Notes: generated by a model not told the origin, from the sequence alone. Shown: positions 36,356-45,138, numbered from the stretch's first letter. The stretch is DNA of 64,000 bases from Aurantimonas manganoxydans SI85-9A1 (GCF_000153465.1 NZ_CH672387.1:2953903-3017902); one strand, 5' to 3'. Numbers and translations are program-made.

Positions 36356-36916
36356 ATGCTCGCAACGACCCTCGTCCTCCTCAGCTTCGGGCTCGCCCAG
36401 CCGGTCGCCGCGCCCGGGCCGGTTCCGCTCCCGTCCGGCATCTCGGCCAGCGTCGCCCCGGCGGGCGAACCGACCGAGGCGTTCCGCCTCGTGCAGCATC
36501 GCGGCGACGGGCGTCATCACCGGCGCGGCGGCGACCGGCGGGGTCGTGACGGGATTGACCGCGGCAGTCTCGACGCGGACCGTTATCTCTACGATTTCCG
36601 CGACGCGCCGCGCTGGCGCGCCGAGGAGCGCGCGCGCCATGACGGCCGCGGACGCGATGGCCGACGCGACGACGGGCGCCGGGATGGCGACCGGCATCAC
36701 GACCGCGACAGGCATGACCGCAATCATCGCGATCGCGACGACCGGCATCGCGCCGACCATCGCGACCGGGACGAGGATCGGCGCGATTGGGGCTCGGACG
36801 GCGACTGGGACTATGGCCGCGGCTTCGACAATGACCGGACCCACGACGGCCAGCGCGGCGACAGCCGGTTTCGCGAACGGCGCGAGCGCTTCGAGGAACG
36901 CCGCAAGCGCTGGTAG
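36356..36916 (+). CDS. Secreted His/Arg/Asp-rich low-complexity protein
   Basis: No recognised domain. The 186 residues start with a plausible signal peptide (MLATTLVLLSFGLAQPVAAP, cleavage near 20) preceded by GGAGG nine bases away. From about residue 48 the chain is mostly His, Arg, Asp and Gly, with runs such as RDGRRDDGRRDGDRHHDRD and HDRNHRDRDDRH, and a more ordinary patch DADRYLYDFRDAPRWRAEE at 73-91. The composition suggests periplasmic metal or polyanion binding; RcnB-like nickel/cobalt proteins have such repeats, but their conserved C-terminal domain is missing here. Confidence 0.65.
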   Translation: MLATTLVLLSFGLAQPVAAPGPVPLPSGISASVAPAGEPTEAFRLVQHRGDGRHHRRGGDRRGRDGIDRGSLDADRYLYDFRDAPRWRAEERARHDGRGRDGRRDDGRRDGDRHHDRDRHDRNHRDRDDRHRADHRDRDEDRRDWGSDGDWDYGRGFDNDRTHDGQRGDSRFRERRERFEERRKRW

Positions 36917-36933
36917 CCTTTCGCCGAACGGCG

Positions 36934-37458
36934 TCAGGCGGGCGCCGAAGCTCCGGGGAGACCGGTCTCGGCCAGGACGAAATCCGCCAAGGCCGCGATG
37001 TCATCGAGCCCGAAGATCGGTAGCGCGCTGTCCGTGACCGGATGATCGGCGGCGATCGCCGCAATACTTGGTGCGTGGTCCTGCATCGGCCGGCGATCGC
37101 GCGCCTCCTGTCGCCGGCACTCGATCTTGGGGTGCGGCTCGCGCTTGTAGCCCTCGACGAGAACCAGGTCGCAGGGCGACAGCCGCGCGACGATGTCGGC
37201 AAGGCTCGGCTCGGGCGCGCCGCGCAATTCGTGCATCAGCGCCCAGCGCGTGCCCGAAACGATCGCCACCTCGCCGGCGCCGGCGCTGCGGTGGCGGAAG
37301 GAATCGGTGCCCTCCCGGTCGATCTCGAAGGCATGATGGGCGTGCTTGACCGTCGCGACCCGGTAGCCGCGCGCGGTGATCTCGGTCACCAGCCGCTCCG
37401 TCAGGGTCGTCTTGCCGGAGTTCTTCCAGCCGGTGATGCCGAATATGCGCTGTTTCAC
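36934..37458 (-). CDS. mobB: Molybdopterin-guanine dinucleotide biosynthesis protein MobB
   Basis: GTP-binding accessory of MobA in making the guanine dinucleotide form of the Mo/W cofactor used by formate dehydrogenases. The 174 residues open MKQRIFGITGWKNSGKTTLT, a P-loop GWKNSGKT (10-17), followed by ATVKHAHHAFEIDREGTDSF and DLVLVEGYKREPHPKIE, both hallmark MobB segments. It borders the tungstate genes rather than mobA, which lies 21 kb away at the other end of the island. Confidence 0.94.
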   Translation of the reverse strand: MKQRIFGITGWKNSGKTTLTERLVTEITARGYRVATVKHAHHAFEIDREGTDSFRHRSAGAGEVAIVSGTRWALMHELRGAPEPSLADIVARLSPCDLVLVEGYKREPHPKIECRRQEARDRRPMQDHAPSIAAIAADHPVTDSALPIFGLDDIAALADFVLAETGLPGASAPA

Positions 37459-37622
37459 CTGGCACCCGTCCCTTCACTGCATCTGCCCCGCCCGGCGGGG
37501 TCCCTGCCCTTCTATGCGAGGAAGGAAAGCGCGGTCGAGATGCGATGCGTCCTGTTGGTTCGCAGCCCACACGACGGCGAAGAGACGTTGCCGCCGCCAG
37601 ACGCTTGGCGATAGATGGAGCG

Positions 37623-38513
37623 ATGTCCGATACCGCGCCCACCTACCTGACCACCCGCGAACTCGCCGATCTGATGCGCATCAAGGAGCGCAAGGTCTAC
37701 GATCTGGCGGCCAGCGGCGAGGTGCCCTGCATCCGCGTGGTCGGCAAGCTGCTGTTTCCGCGCGAGGAGGTCGCCGCCTGGATGGCCGCCGCGCGCTCCG
37801 GGCCGGTGGCGACCGAAACCCGACTGCCGATGATCCTCGCCGGCAGTCACGACCCGCTGCTGGAATGGGCGCTGCGCCAGTCGGGCAGCGGACTGGCCGC
37901 CTTCTTCGACGGCAGCTCCGACGGCATCGGCCGGGTGGCGCGGCGCGAGGCGGCGGCCTGTGCCACCCATATCCGGGAAGCCGGCGGCGACTGGAATGTC
38001 GCCACGGTGCGCGACATGCTGGGCGACGCCCCGGTGGTGCTGATCGAATTCGCCCGCCGTCAATGCGGCCTGATCGTCGAGCCCGGCAATCCGCACGCGA
38101 TCGAGGCGGTCACCGATCTGGCACCGCTGCGCTTTGCCCGGCGGCAGCCCGGCGCCGGCGGACAGAAGCTGTTCGAGGCGCTGGCGACGGAAGCCGGGCT
38201 CGATCCGGCCGCACTCGCCGGCCCGCCGGGCGTCGCCAAGACCGAGGACGACGTCGCCCGGCTGGTGTTGGACGGCAAGGCGGATGCGGGCTTCGGGCTT
38301 GCGGCGATGGCGGCCCAGTACCGGCTCGGCTTCGTGCCGCTGGCCGAGGACCGCACCGATCTTCTGGTCTGGCGGCAAGCTTTCTTCGAGCCGCCGCTGC
38401 AGGCGCTGATGCGGTTTCTGCACACGCCCGAGTTCCGCGAACGCGCGGCCGAGATGAGCGGCTACGACGTCGCCGCGGCAGGCATGGTACATTACAACGC
38501 GCCCAGCCCCTGA
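37623..38513 (+). CDS. HTH regulator with periplasmic-binding-protein-like sensor domain
   Basis: Probable oxyanion-sensing transcription factor of 296 residues. Residues 6-58 (YLTTRELADLMRIKERKVYD, RVVGKLLFPREEVAAWM) form an excisionase/MerR-type helix-turn-helix. Residues about 68-285 match the PBP-like sensor fold (GSHDPLLEWALRQSGSG, FFDGSSDGIGRVARREA, LIEFARRQCGLIVEPGNPH, DGKADAGFGLAAMAAQYRLG). The same sensor type is fused to MoeA at 59057-61018. It lies convergent to tupA, and the palindrome in the tup promoter is a likely target. Whether it sees molybdate, tungstate or the pterin is not shown by the sequence. Confidence 0.82.
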   Translation: MSDTAPTYLTTRELADLMRIKERKVYDLAASGEVPCIRVVGKLLFPREEVAAWMAAARSGPVATETRLPMILAGSHDPLLEWALRQSGSGLAAFFDGSSDGIGRVARREAAACATHIREAGGDWNVATVRDMLGDAPVVLIEFARRQCGLIVEPGNPHAIEAVTDLAPLRFARRQPGAGGQKLFEALATEAGLDPAALAGPPGVAKTEDDVARLVLDGKADAGFGLAAMAAQYRLGFVPLAEDRTDLLVWRQAFFEPPLQALMRFLHTPEFRERAAEMSGYDVAAAGMVHYNAPSP

Positions 38514-38530
38514 CCGGCAGAGATGAAAGC

Positions 38531-38554
38531 GCGCCGGCCACGGATGGCCGGCGC
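38531..38554. terminator. Bidirectional hairpin between regulator and tupA
   Basis: GCGCCGGCCA (38531-38540) pairs perfectly with TGGCCGGCGC (38545-38554) over CGGA. It lies between the convergent stops. On the minus strand TTTCATCT follows closely, so it can end the tup transcript. Confidence 0.65.
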
Positions 38555-38559
38555 ACGTG

Positions 38560-39402
38560 TCAGCTTCGATCGCCGGTCATGTCGGCATTCGGAAAGAACA
38601 GCTGCTGACCATCGACCCTGTAGTTCGCGATGGCCGCCTGCCCCTCTTCTCCGGTCAGCCAGTCGATGAAGGCCTGCCCTGCTTCGGCCTTGACCGCCGG
38701 ATGCCTGTCCGGGTTCACCAGGATCACGCCATACTGGTTGAACAGTTCCGGATCGCCCTCGACGACGACCGTGTGATCGCCCTTGTTGCCGAAGGAAATC
38801 CAGGTCGCGCGGTCGGTCAGGACGTAGGCGCCCATGCCGATTCCGGTGTTGAGCGTGGCGCCCATGCCCGATCCGGTTTCGCGGTACCAGCCGCCGGAGG
38901 CGGCGGCGAGGTCGATCCCGGCGTCCTTCCAGAGGCGCAATTCGGCCTTGTGGGTGCCGCTGTCGTCGCCGCGCGAGGCGAAGGGCGCCTTGGCGGCGGC
39001 GATCTTCCCGAGCGCCGCCTCGGCGTCTTTCATACCGGCGACACCGGCGGGATCGGCGGCCGGGCCGACGACGACGAAATCGTTGTACATCACGTCGAAG
39101 CGCTCGACGCCGCCGCCGGCCGCGACGAACTTCTCCTCGGCGGGCTTGGCGTGAACGAGCAGCACGTCGCCATCGCCATTCTCGGCGTTCTTGATCGCCT
39201 GGCCGGTCCCCACCGCGACGACGCGAACCTCGATGCCGGATTTTTCCGTGAAGGCCGGCAGGATGGCGTCCAGCAGCCCGGAATTCTGGGTGGAGGTCGT
39301 CGACTGGACGACGATGAAGTTCTCCTCGGCCGTCGCCGGAGCGACCATGGCGCCCAATGCCAGCGTGGCGGCGGCGATGGCCCCGATCAGTTGCGTCTTC
39401 AT
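38560..39402 (-). CDS. tupA: Tungstate ABC transporter substrate-binding protein TupA
   Basis: Periplasmic tungstate receptor, 280 residues. A signal peptide (AAATLALGAMVAPATAEE, cleavage near 25) is followed by FIVVQSTTSTQNSGLLDAIL, whose TTTSxxxSGL-type oxyanion loop separates TupA from the molybdate protein ModA. GTGQAIKNAENGDGDVLLVH and PFASRGDDSGTHKAELRLW with TGSGMGATLN are further ligand-loop segments, and ASRGDDSGTH is a second family mark. Last gene of tupB-tupC-tupA. ModA-type paralogues are not in the window. Confidence 0.94.
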   Translation of the reverse strand: MKTQLIGAIAAATLALGAMVAPATAEENFIVVQSTTSTQNSGLLDAILPAFTEKSGIEVRVVAVGTGQAIKNAENGDGDVLLVHAKPAEEKFVAAGGGVERFDVMYNDFVVVGPAADPAGVAGMKDAEAALGKIAAAKAPFASRGDDSGTHKAELRLWKDAGIDLAAASGGWYRETGSGMGATLNTGIGMGAYVLTDRATWISFGNKGDHTVVVEGDPELFNQYGVILVNPDRHPAVKAEAGQAFIDWLTGEEGQAAIANYRVDGQQLFFPNADMTGDRS

Positions 39403-39429
39403 GCTTTCCCTCCTTCGCCGCGAACGGCG

Positions 39430-40227
39430 TTACAGAACCAGTCCGCCGGCGAGAAACTGCCGCGCCGGCTGTGAGACGGGTTCATCGAAAAACCGGTCGA
39501 CCGGCGTCTGCTCGACGATGCGGCCACCGTGAACGAACACGATCTCGGCGGCCAGGCGTCGCGCCTGGCCGATGTCGTGGGTGACCATGACGATCTTGGT
39601 GCCGGCCGCCGCGACGCGGCGCAGCAGGCTCTCGATCGCCTGGGTCGCCCCCGGATCGAGGCTCGAGGTCGGCTCGTCCATGTACAGGATGTCGGGCGCG
39701 GTCGAGATCGCGCGGACCACCGCCAGCCGCTGCTGCTCGCCGCCCGAGAGCGTGCGCGCCGGCTGGTTGGCGCGGGCCGCCAGATCGCCCATGGCCAGAA
39801 GCGCAGCGACGCGTTCGCGGCGCGCGATGCGCGGCATGCCATGAACCTTCAGCGCGTAGTCGACATTGGCGGCGACGGAGCGGCGCAGCAGCACCGGCCG
39901 CTGGAACACCATGGCCTGACGCCGGCGCACAGCCTTGTCGAGACCCTGGCCACTGTAGCGCAACTGCCCGGAAGCCGGCGTGATCAGCCCGTGCAGCAAC
40001 CGCAGGAGCAGGCTCTTGCCGGCGCCGTTCGGCCCGAGAATCAGGGTGGGGCCACCGGCGGCGATGGTCAGTCCGCTAACGTCCAGCAGGGTCCGCCCCC
40101 CGGCCCGGAACACAAGATTCTCGGCCTGCAGCGGCAGGACCGAGGCCCGAGTCGTGCCGGCGTCCGGCAGCGCGCGCACCGGTGACAGGTCGGCGTCGCT
40201 GTGCAGCAGGGCGATATCGTCACGCAT
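39430..40227 (-). CDS. tupC: Tungstate ABC transporter ATP-binding protein TupC
   Basis: ATPase driving tungstate uptake, 265 residues. Walker A is GPNGAGKS, the Q-loop follows in MVFQRPVLLRRSVAANVDYA, the signature is LSGGEQQRLAVVRAI and Walker B is ILYMDEPTSSLD; the switch His is in VTHDIGQA. An N-terminal extension of about 30 residues (LHSDADLSPVRALPDAG) precedes the ABC core. There is no C-terminal TOBE domain of the kind ModC carries. It overlaps tupB by eight bases and lies 27 bases upstream of tupA. Confidence 0.93.
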   Translation of the reverse strand: MRDDIALLHSDADLSPVRALPDAGTTRASVLPLQAENLVFRAGGRTLLDVSGLTIAAGGPTLILGPNGAGKSLLLRLLHGLITPASGQLRYSGQGLDKAVRRRQAMVFQRPVLLRRSVAANVDYALKVHGMPRIARRERVAALLAMGDLAARANQPARTLSGGEQQRLAVVRAISTAPDILYMDEPTSSLDPGATQAIESLLRRVAAAGTKIVMVTHDIGQARRLAAEIVFVHGGRIVEQTPVDRFFDEPVSQPARQFLAGGLVL

Positions 40228-40927
40228 GGGCGGCCTGCGGGCGGTCGGCGCCGATGAGCCCGACCGACGCGTTGATGGCGATGGCGATGATCAGCAGGAT
40301 CGCGCCGAGCGCCAGGGCCAGCGACAGATTGCCCTTCGAGGTTTCCAGCGCCACCGCCGTCGTCATCACCCGGGTCACGTGGTTGATGTTGCCGCCGACG
40401 ATGATGACGGCGCCGACTTCGGCGATGGCCCGACCGAAGCCGGCCAGCAGCGCGGTGACGAGGCTGTGCCGCCCGTCCCAGAGCAGCGTCGGGACCGCCG
40501 CGAGGCGCGAGACGCCGAAGGAGCGGAGCTGCTCGGAATATTCGGCGTCGAGATCCTCGATCACCTGACGGGTCAGCGCGGCGATGATCGGGACCACCAG
40601 GACGACCTGCGCGATGATCATCGCGGTCGGCGTGTAGAGCAGCTGAAGCACGCCGAGCGGGCCGGCATTGGACAGCATCAGATAGACCAGCAGGCCGACC
40701 ACGACCGGCGGCAGCCCCATGAGCGCGTTCAGGAGCACGATGGCGAGGCGGCGCAGCGGGAACCGGCCGACGGCGAGGAGCGCACCGAGCGGCATTCCGA
40801 CCATTGCCGCAATGATCACCGCGGTCATCGAGACTCTGAGCGACAGCAGCACGATGGCCCACAATTCGGGATCCCCCGAGAGGATCAAACCGGCCGCCAA
40901 CGAAAATGCGTCTGCGAAATCCTGCAT
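40220..40927 (-). CDS. tupB: Tungstate ABC transporter permease TupB
   Basis: Inner-membrane channel of the tungstate importer, 235 residues with five or six hydrophobic segments (about 15-50, 60-85, 95-120, 155-175, 195-225). VSMTAVIIAAMVGMPLGALL and FGRAIAEVGAVIIVGGNINH contain the EAA-type coupling loop with the family's GGNI segment. First gene of the operon; the promoter with palindrome lies 41-69 bases upstream. Confidence 0.92.
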   Translation of the reverse strand: MQDFADAFSLAAGLILSGDPELWAIVLLSLRVSMTAVIIAAMVGMPLGALLAVGRFPLRRLAIVLLNALMGLPPVVVGLLVYLMLSNAGPLGVLQLLYTPTAMIIAQVVLVVPIIAALTRQVIEDLDAEYSEQLRSFGVSRLAAVPTLLWDGRHSLVTALLAGFGRAIAEVGAVIIVGGNINHVTRVMTTAVALETSKGNLSLALALGAILLIIAIAINASVGLIGADRPQAAHA

Positions 40928-40967
40928 TTTCTCCGTTTTAGTCCCCGGTTACAGCTCGTTTCGCTGA

Positions 40968-40996
40968 ATTATGCGCCAGAAGCGCATAGAAGTCCA
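40968..40996 (-). promoter_or_regulatory. tup promoter with palindromic operator in the spacer
   Basis: On the minus strand a -35-like TGGACT (40996-40991) and a strong -10 CATAAT (40973-40968) are exactly 17 bases apart. TATGCGC-CAGAA-GCGCATA (40970-40988), a perfect 7-bp inverted repeat with five-base centre, fills the spacer and overlaps the -10. A dimeric repressor bound there would shut off tupBCA. It does not resemble the ModE operator I know (CGNTATATA type). Confidence 0.72.
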
Positions 40997-41195
40997 GATT
41001 AAGGAACAGTTACTGCAATTGCGCCTTGGTGAACGCAGCTGCGAGATGATCCCAACCGAGGGCAACGCAACGCGCAGTAGTTAAAGTGGAGTATGGTGAT
41101 CATGTTTAAGTAAGCGCCTGTGCGACAACGCCGCATATTCAGAAAACCGTTGTGAATCGGACGATTTGTTGCTCTACTGGAGTGGGAGAACAGCC

Positions 41196-41801
41196 TTGCA
41201 GAACCACAATCTCGCTGTAACGACGGAACCGGCCGAGGCCGAGGCCTTGCGCGCCAACCTCTACAGGTTGCTTGCGCGCCTTCTGGCGCGTCCGGCCGAC
41301 GAGGCGTTGCTGGCGATGCTGCAGGGCCTGTCCGGCGATGACAGCCCGCTCGGCCGGGGCATCGGCGATCTCGCCGGCGAGGCGCGCGCGATATCGCTCG
41401 GCGCGGCCCGCGAGGAATATCAGGAGTTGTTCATCGGCGTTGGGCGCGGCGAGCTCGTGCCCTACGGCTCCTACTACCTGACCGGATTTCTCAACGAAAA
41501 GCCGCTGGCGCGGCTGCGCTCCGACATGGTGCCGCTGGGCATCGCCCGCTCCGAGGACAGCCGCGACCCGGAGGATCACGCCGGCGCGCTGATGGAGATG
41601 ATGGCGGGGCTGATCGACGGCAGCTTCGGGCAGATCCAGCCGCTTGCGGTCCAGAAGGATTTCTTCCGCAAGCATGTCGGCTCCTGGGCCGGGCATTTCT
41701 TCGCGGATCTGGAGACCAACCGCTCGGCGCGGCTCTACCGCCCGGTCGGCACGATCGGCCGCCAGTTCATGGCCATCGAGGAATCGGGCTTCGACATGTA
41801 G
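41196..41801 (+). CDS. TorD/DmsD-family molybdoenzyme chaperone
   Basis: Cytoplasmic chaperone that guards the twin-arginine leader and helps cofactor insertion into the molybdoenzyme, here presumably FdhA. The 201 residues from TTG 41196 (GGGAGAACAGCC before it) are helical: EALRANLYRLLARLLARPAD, EEYQELFIGVGRGELVPYGS with YYLTGFLNEKPLARLR (the family's YxxLFxGxGxGxxxPxxS block), then DPEDHAGALMEMMAGLIDG, the E/DHxxxxLxxM motif, and CysHis-free C-terminus. It opens the fdh operon, divergent from tup. A longer frame from 41166 has no ribosome site. Confidence 0.87.
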   Translation: MQNHNLAVTTEPAEAEALRANLYRLLARLLARPADEALLAMLQGLSGDDSPLGRGIGDLAGEARAISLGAAREEYQELFIGVGRGELVPYGSYYLTGFLNEKPLARLRSDMVPLGIARSEDSRDPEDHAGALMEMMAGLIDGSFGQIQPLAVQKDFFRKHVGSWAGHFFADLETNRSARLYRPVGTIGRQFMAIEESGFDM

Positions 41802-41880
41802 CCGCACAATCCGCGGGGACGGCGGCACCCCGCAGAAAGAACGAGACCAGGGCACGGCCCTTCGACCACGGAGAAACGAG

Positions 41881-42090
41881 ATGAGCGACAAGAGCACGGG
41901 AATGAAGGGCGGCACGCAGGCCGATCGCCGGGCTTTCCTGAAGTTCGCAGGGCTGGGCGGCGTGGCCGGCGGCGCCGCGCTGGTCACCGGCGCACCCGCC
42001 GAAGCGGCAATCACCGAGGACGACACGGCGGGCGCGGGCTACCGCGAAACCGACCATGTCAGGACATTCTACAAGTCGGCACGGTTCTAA
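41881..42090 (+). CDS. Twin-arginine leader miniprotein of the fdh operon
   Basis: A 69-residue protein consisting almost only of a Tat signal: DRRAFLKFAGLGGVAGGAAL with a cleavage-like GAPAEA near 43, then 25 residues ending RTFYKSARF. The ATG at 41881 follows GGAGAAACGAG. Such genes recur beside formate dehydrogenases and are annotated as formate dehydrogenase region Tat-signal proteins. Role unknown; the DHVRTFYKSARF tail suggests a small periplasmic subunit or a leader decoy for the chaperone. Confidence 0.82.
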   Translation: MSDKSTGMKGGTQADRRAFLKFAGLGGVAGGAALVTGAPAEAAITEDDTAGAGYRETDHVRTFYKSARF

Positions 42091-42147
42091 CCCACCCGCC
42101 AGTCAAACGGATCGCGGGCGGCCGCACATCAAGGATCGGAGGCAGAT

Positions 42148-45138
42148 ATGCTCAGGAAAAAGGCAAACGGCGCGGCGCGGAGCAACCGGATGGCGTCGGC
42201 GCTGTCGGAGCTGGGGACGGCCGCGGTTGATCGCCGGACCTTCCTGAAGCGTTCGGGCCTGACCATCGGCGGTGCCGCGGCCGTGGCGACGCTGTCGGGC
42301 GGCATGGTGCGCCGCGCCGAGGCCGCGGGCGAGACCGCAACCGGCGAGATGGAAATCCGCAAGTCGGTCTGTACCCATTGCTCGGTCGGCTGCACGGTGC
42401 TGGCGGAAGTGTCGAACGGCGTCTGGGTCGGCCAGGAGCCGGGCTTCGATTCCCCGTTCAATCTCGGTGCTCACTGCGCCAAGGGCGCCTCGGTGCGTGA
42501 GCACGCCCATGGCGAGCGCCGCCTGAAGTACCCGATGAAGCTCGTCGGCGGAAAGTGGCAGCGCATCAGCTGGGACGAGGCGATCAACGAGATCGGCGAC
42601 AAGATGCTGGAGGTCCGCGAGGCCGCCGGTCCCGATTCCGTCTACTGGCTCGGCTCGGCCAAGCATTCCAACGAGCAGTCCTACCTGATCCGCAAGTTCG
42701 CCGCCTATTGGGGCACGAACAACATCGACCATCAGGCCCGGATCTGTCACTCCACCACGGTCGCAGGTGTTGCCAACACCTGGGGCTACGGCGCGATGAC
42801 CAATTCCTACAACGACATCCACAATTCCCGGGCGATCTTCCTGATCGGCGGCAATCCCGCCGAGGCGCATCCCGTCTCGCTGCTGCACCTGCTGAAGGCC
42901 AAGGAAGAGAACAACGCGCCGCTGATCGTCTGCGATCCGCGCTTCACGCGCACCGCGGCCCATGCCGACGAGTATGTGCGGTTCCGGCCGGGCACCGACG
43001 TCGCGCTGATCTGGGGCGTTCTCTACCACATCTTCGAGAATGGCTGGGAAGACAAGGAATTCATCAACAGCCGCGTCTGGGGCATGGACCAGATCCGCAC
43101 CGAGGTCGCGCGCTGGACGCCCGAGGAGGTCGAGCGGGTCACCGGCGTTCCGGGCTCGCAGCTCCAGCGCGTCGCACGGACCATGGCCGAGAGCCGTCCG
43201 GCGACGCTGATCTGGTGCATGGGCGGCACCCAGCACACCAATGGCAACAACAACACCCGCGCCTACTGCATCCTGCAGCTCGCTCTCGGCAACATGGGCA
43301 AGGCCGGCGGCGGCACCAACATCTTCCGCGGCCATGACAACGTGCAGGGCGCGACCGATCTGGGCGTCCTCGCCGACACGCTGCCGGGCTATTACGGCCT
43401 GACCGCCGGCTCCTGGGCGCACTGGGCCCGGGTCTGGGAAGAGGAACTCGACTGGCTCAAGGGCCGCTTTGCCGTGATGCCGGGCGCCGGCGACGAGGGC
43501 AAGGACCGCCTGATGATGAACGAGACCGGCATCCCGGTCTCGCGCTGGATCGACGGCGTCCTCGAGGCCAGGGAGAACCTCGAGCAGCCCGACAACACCA
43601 AGGTCATGGTGTTCTGGGGCCATGCGCCGAACTCGCAGACCCGCCTGCCGGAAATGCAGAAGGCGATGGGCATGCTGGAGATGCTGGTCGTCATCGACCC
43701 GTATCCGACCATGACCGCCGTCCTGCAGGACCGCACCGACGGCGTCTATCTGCTGCCGGCCTCCACGCAGTTCGAGACCTCCGGCTCGGTGACCGCGTCG
43801 AACCGGTCGCTGCAGTGGCGCGAGAAGGTGGTCGAGCCGCTGTTCGAGTCCCTGCCCGACCACACGATCATGCACAAATTCGCCGAGAAGTTCGGCTTCG
43901 CGGACCGCATGTTCCGCAACATCGAGGTCAAGGACGGCGAGCCGGTCGTCGAGGACATCACCCGCGAGTTCAACCGCGGCATGTGGACGATCGGCTATAC
44001 CGGCCAGTCGCCGGAGCGCATGAAGTCGCACATGCAGAACCAGCACACGTTCGACAGGACGACGCTGCGCGGCGTCGGCGGCGCGCATGACGGCGAGTTC
44101 TACGGCATGCCCTGGCCGTGCTGGGGCACCGCCGAGATGAAGCACAGCGGCTCGGCCAATCTCTATGACACCTCGATCCCGGTGGCGCAGGGCGGCATGG
44201 GCTTCCGCGCCCGCTTCGGCGTCGAGCGTGACGGCGACAACCTTCTGGCCGAGGGCTCCTGGCCGGTCGGCTCGGAGATCGAGGACGGCTATCCCGAGTT
44301 CACCTTCGCCATGCTCAAGGAGCTCGGCTGGGACAAGGACCTGACGCCCTACGAGCGCCGCTACATCGATTACGTGGCCGGCTTCGCCGACCAGCGTCCG
44401 AACCAGGGCGACGACGTCGGCGAGCAGTCGCAGACCGGCGAGATCGATTCCGACTACGACGAGAAGGTCGGCGGCGTGAACTGGAAGACCGACCTGTCGG
44501 GCGGCATCCAGCGCGTGGCGATCGCCCATGGCTGCGCCCCCTACGGCAACGCCAAGGCCCGCGCCGTGGTCTGGACCTTCCCCGATCCGGTGCCGATCCA
44601 TCGCGAGCCGCTCTACACGCCGCGCCGCGATCTGGTGACGGATTATCCGACCTATGAAGACAAAACCTTCTGGCGCGTGCCAACGGCCTACGCCTCGATC
44701 CAGAAGAACGACTATTCCAAGGACTTCCCGATGATCATGACGTCGGGGCGTCTGGTGGAATACGAGGGCGGCGGCGACGAGACCCGCTCCAATCCGTGGC
44801 TCGCCGAGCTGCAGCAGGACATGTTCGTCGAGATCAATCCGTCGGACGCCAACGATCTCGGTCTTCGCGACCGCGACACGGTGTGGCTGCACAGCCCGGA
44901 AGGCGGCAAGATCCGTATCATGGCTATGGTCACCGAACGCGTCGGTCGCGGCGTGGTGTTCACGCCCTTCCACTTTGGCGGCTACTTCCAGGGCAACGAT
45001 CTGCGCGGGAAATATCCCGATGGCGCCGATCCCTACGTGCTCGGCGAAGCCTGCAACACGGCACAGACATACGGCTACGATTCGGTGACGCAGATGCAGG
45101 AAACCAAGACCACGCTCTGCCGGATCGAACGGGCGTAA
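42148..45138 (+). CDS. fdhA: Formate dehydrogenase catalytic subunit alpha (Cys type)
   Basis: Mo/W-bis-pterin enzyme oxidising formate to CO2 in the periplasm. The 996 residues carry a Tat signal (DRRTFLKRSGL, RR at 29-30), one [4Fe-4S] site (C75, C78, C82, C110) and the metal ligand at C200 in ARICHSTTVAGVANTWGYGA, followed by the catalytic His201. Formate dehydrogenases with selenium have Sec there; this one has Cys, and no UGA is read. CMGGTQHTNGNNNTRA and the C-terminal GRLVEYEGGGDETRSNPWLA belong to the cofactor-binding domains. Neighbouring tungstate uptake suggests W, which sequence cannot prove. fdhB and fdhC follow directly. Confidence 0.96.
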   Translation: MLRKKANGAARSNRMASALSELGTAAVDRRTFLKRSGLTIGGAAAVATLSGGMVRRAEAAGETATGEMEIRKSVCTHCSVGCTVLAEVSNGVWVGQEPGFDSPFNLGAHCAKGASVREHAHGERRLKYPMKLVGGKWQRISWDEAINEIGDKMLEVREAAGPDSVYWLGSAKHSNEQSYLIRKFAAYWGTNNIDHQARICHSTTVAGVANTWGYGAMTNSYNDIHNSRAIFLIGGNPAEAHPVSLLHLLKAKEENNAPLIVCDPRFTRTAAHADEYVRFRPGTDVALIWGVLYHIFENGWEDKEFINSRVWGMDQIRTEVARWTPEEVERVTGVPGSQLQRVARTMAESRPATLIWCMGGTQHTNGNNNTRAYCILQLALGNMGKAGGGTNIFRGHDNVQGATDLGVLADTLPGYYGLTAGSWAHWARVWEEELDWLKGRFAVMPGAGDEGKDRLMMNETGIPVSRWIDGVLEARENLEQPDNTKVMVFWGHAPNSQTRLPEMQKAMGMLEMLVVIDPYPTMTAVLQDRTDGVYLLPASTQFETSGSVTASNRSLQWREKVVEPLFESLPDHTIMHKFAEKFGFADRMFRNIEVKDGEPVVEDITREFNRGMWTIGYTGQSPERMKSHMQNQHTFDRTTLRGVGGAHDGEFYGMPWPCWGTAEMKHSGSANLYDTSIPVAQGGMGFRARFGVERDGDNLLAEGSWPVGSEIEDGYPEFTFAMLKELGWDKDLTPYERRYIDYVAGFADQRPNQGDDVGEQSQTGEIDSDYDEKVGGVNWKTDLSGGIQRVAIAHGCAPYGNAKARAVVWTFPDPVPIHREPLYTPRRDLVTDYPTYEDKTFWRVPTAYASIQKNDYSKDFPMIMTSGRLVEYEGGGDETRSNPWLAELQQDMFVEINPSDANDLGLRDRDTVWLHSPEGGKIRIMAMVTERVGRGVVFTPFHFGGYFQGNDLRGKYPDGADPYVLGEACNTAQTYGYDSVTQMQETKTTLCRIERA

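Noticed and set aside
36296-36844. A 182-codon hydrophobic minus-strand frame looking like a membrane protein
   Set aside because: The hydrophobic repeats are the complement of His/Arg/Asp codons in the sense gene, which has the signal peptide and ribosome site. Kept only as a remark.
41150-41178. TTGTGA-N17-TCTACT as promoter of the fdh operon
   Set aside because: Transcription would start within the ribosome-binding site of the first gene, leaving almost no leader. The real promoter is probably further upstream in 41000-41150 but I cannot place it.
40928-41195. FNR-type or sigma-54 sites before the fdh operon
   Set aside because: TGATCATG and TGGAGT-type strings occur, but none has the full TTGAT-N4-ATCAA or GG-N10-GC layout.
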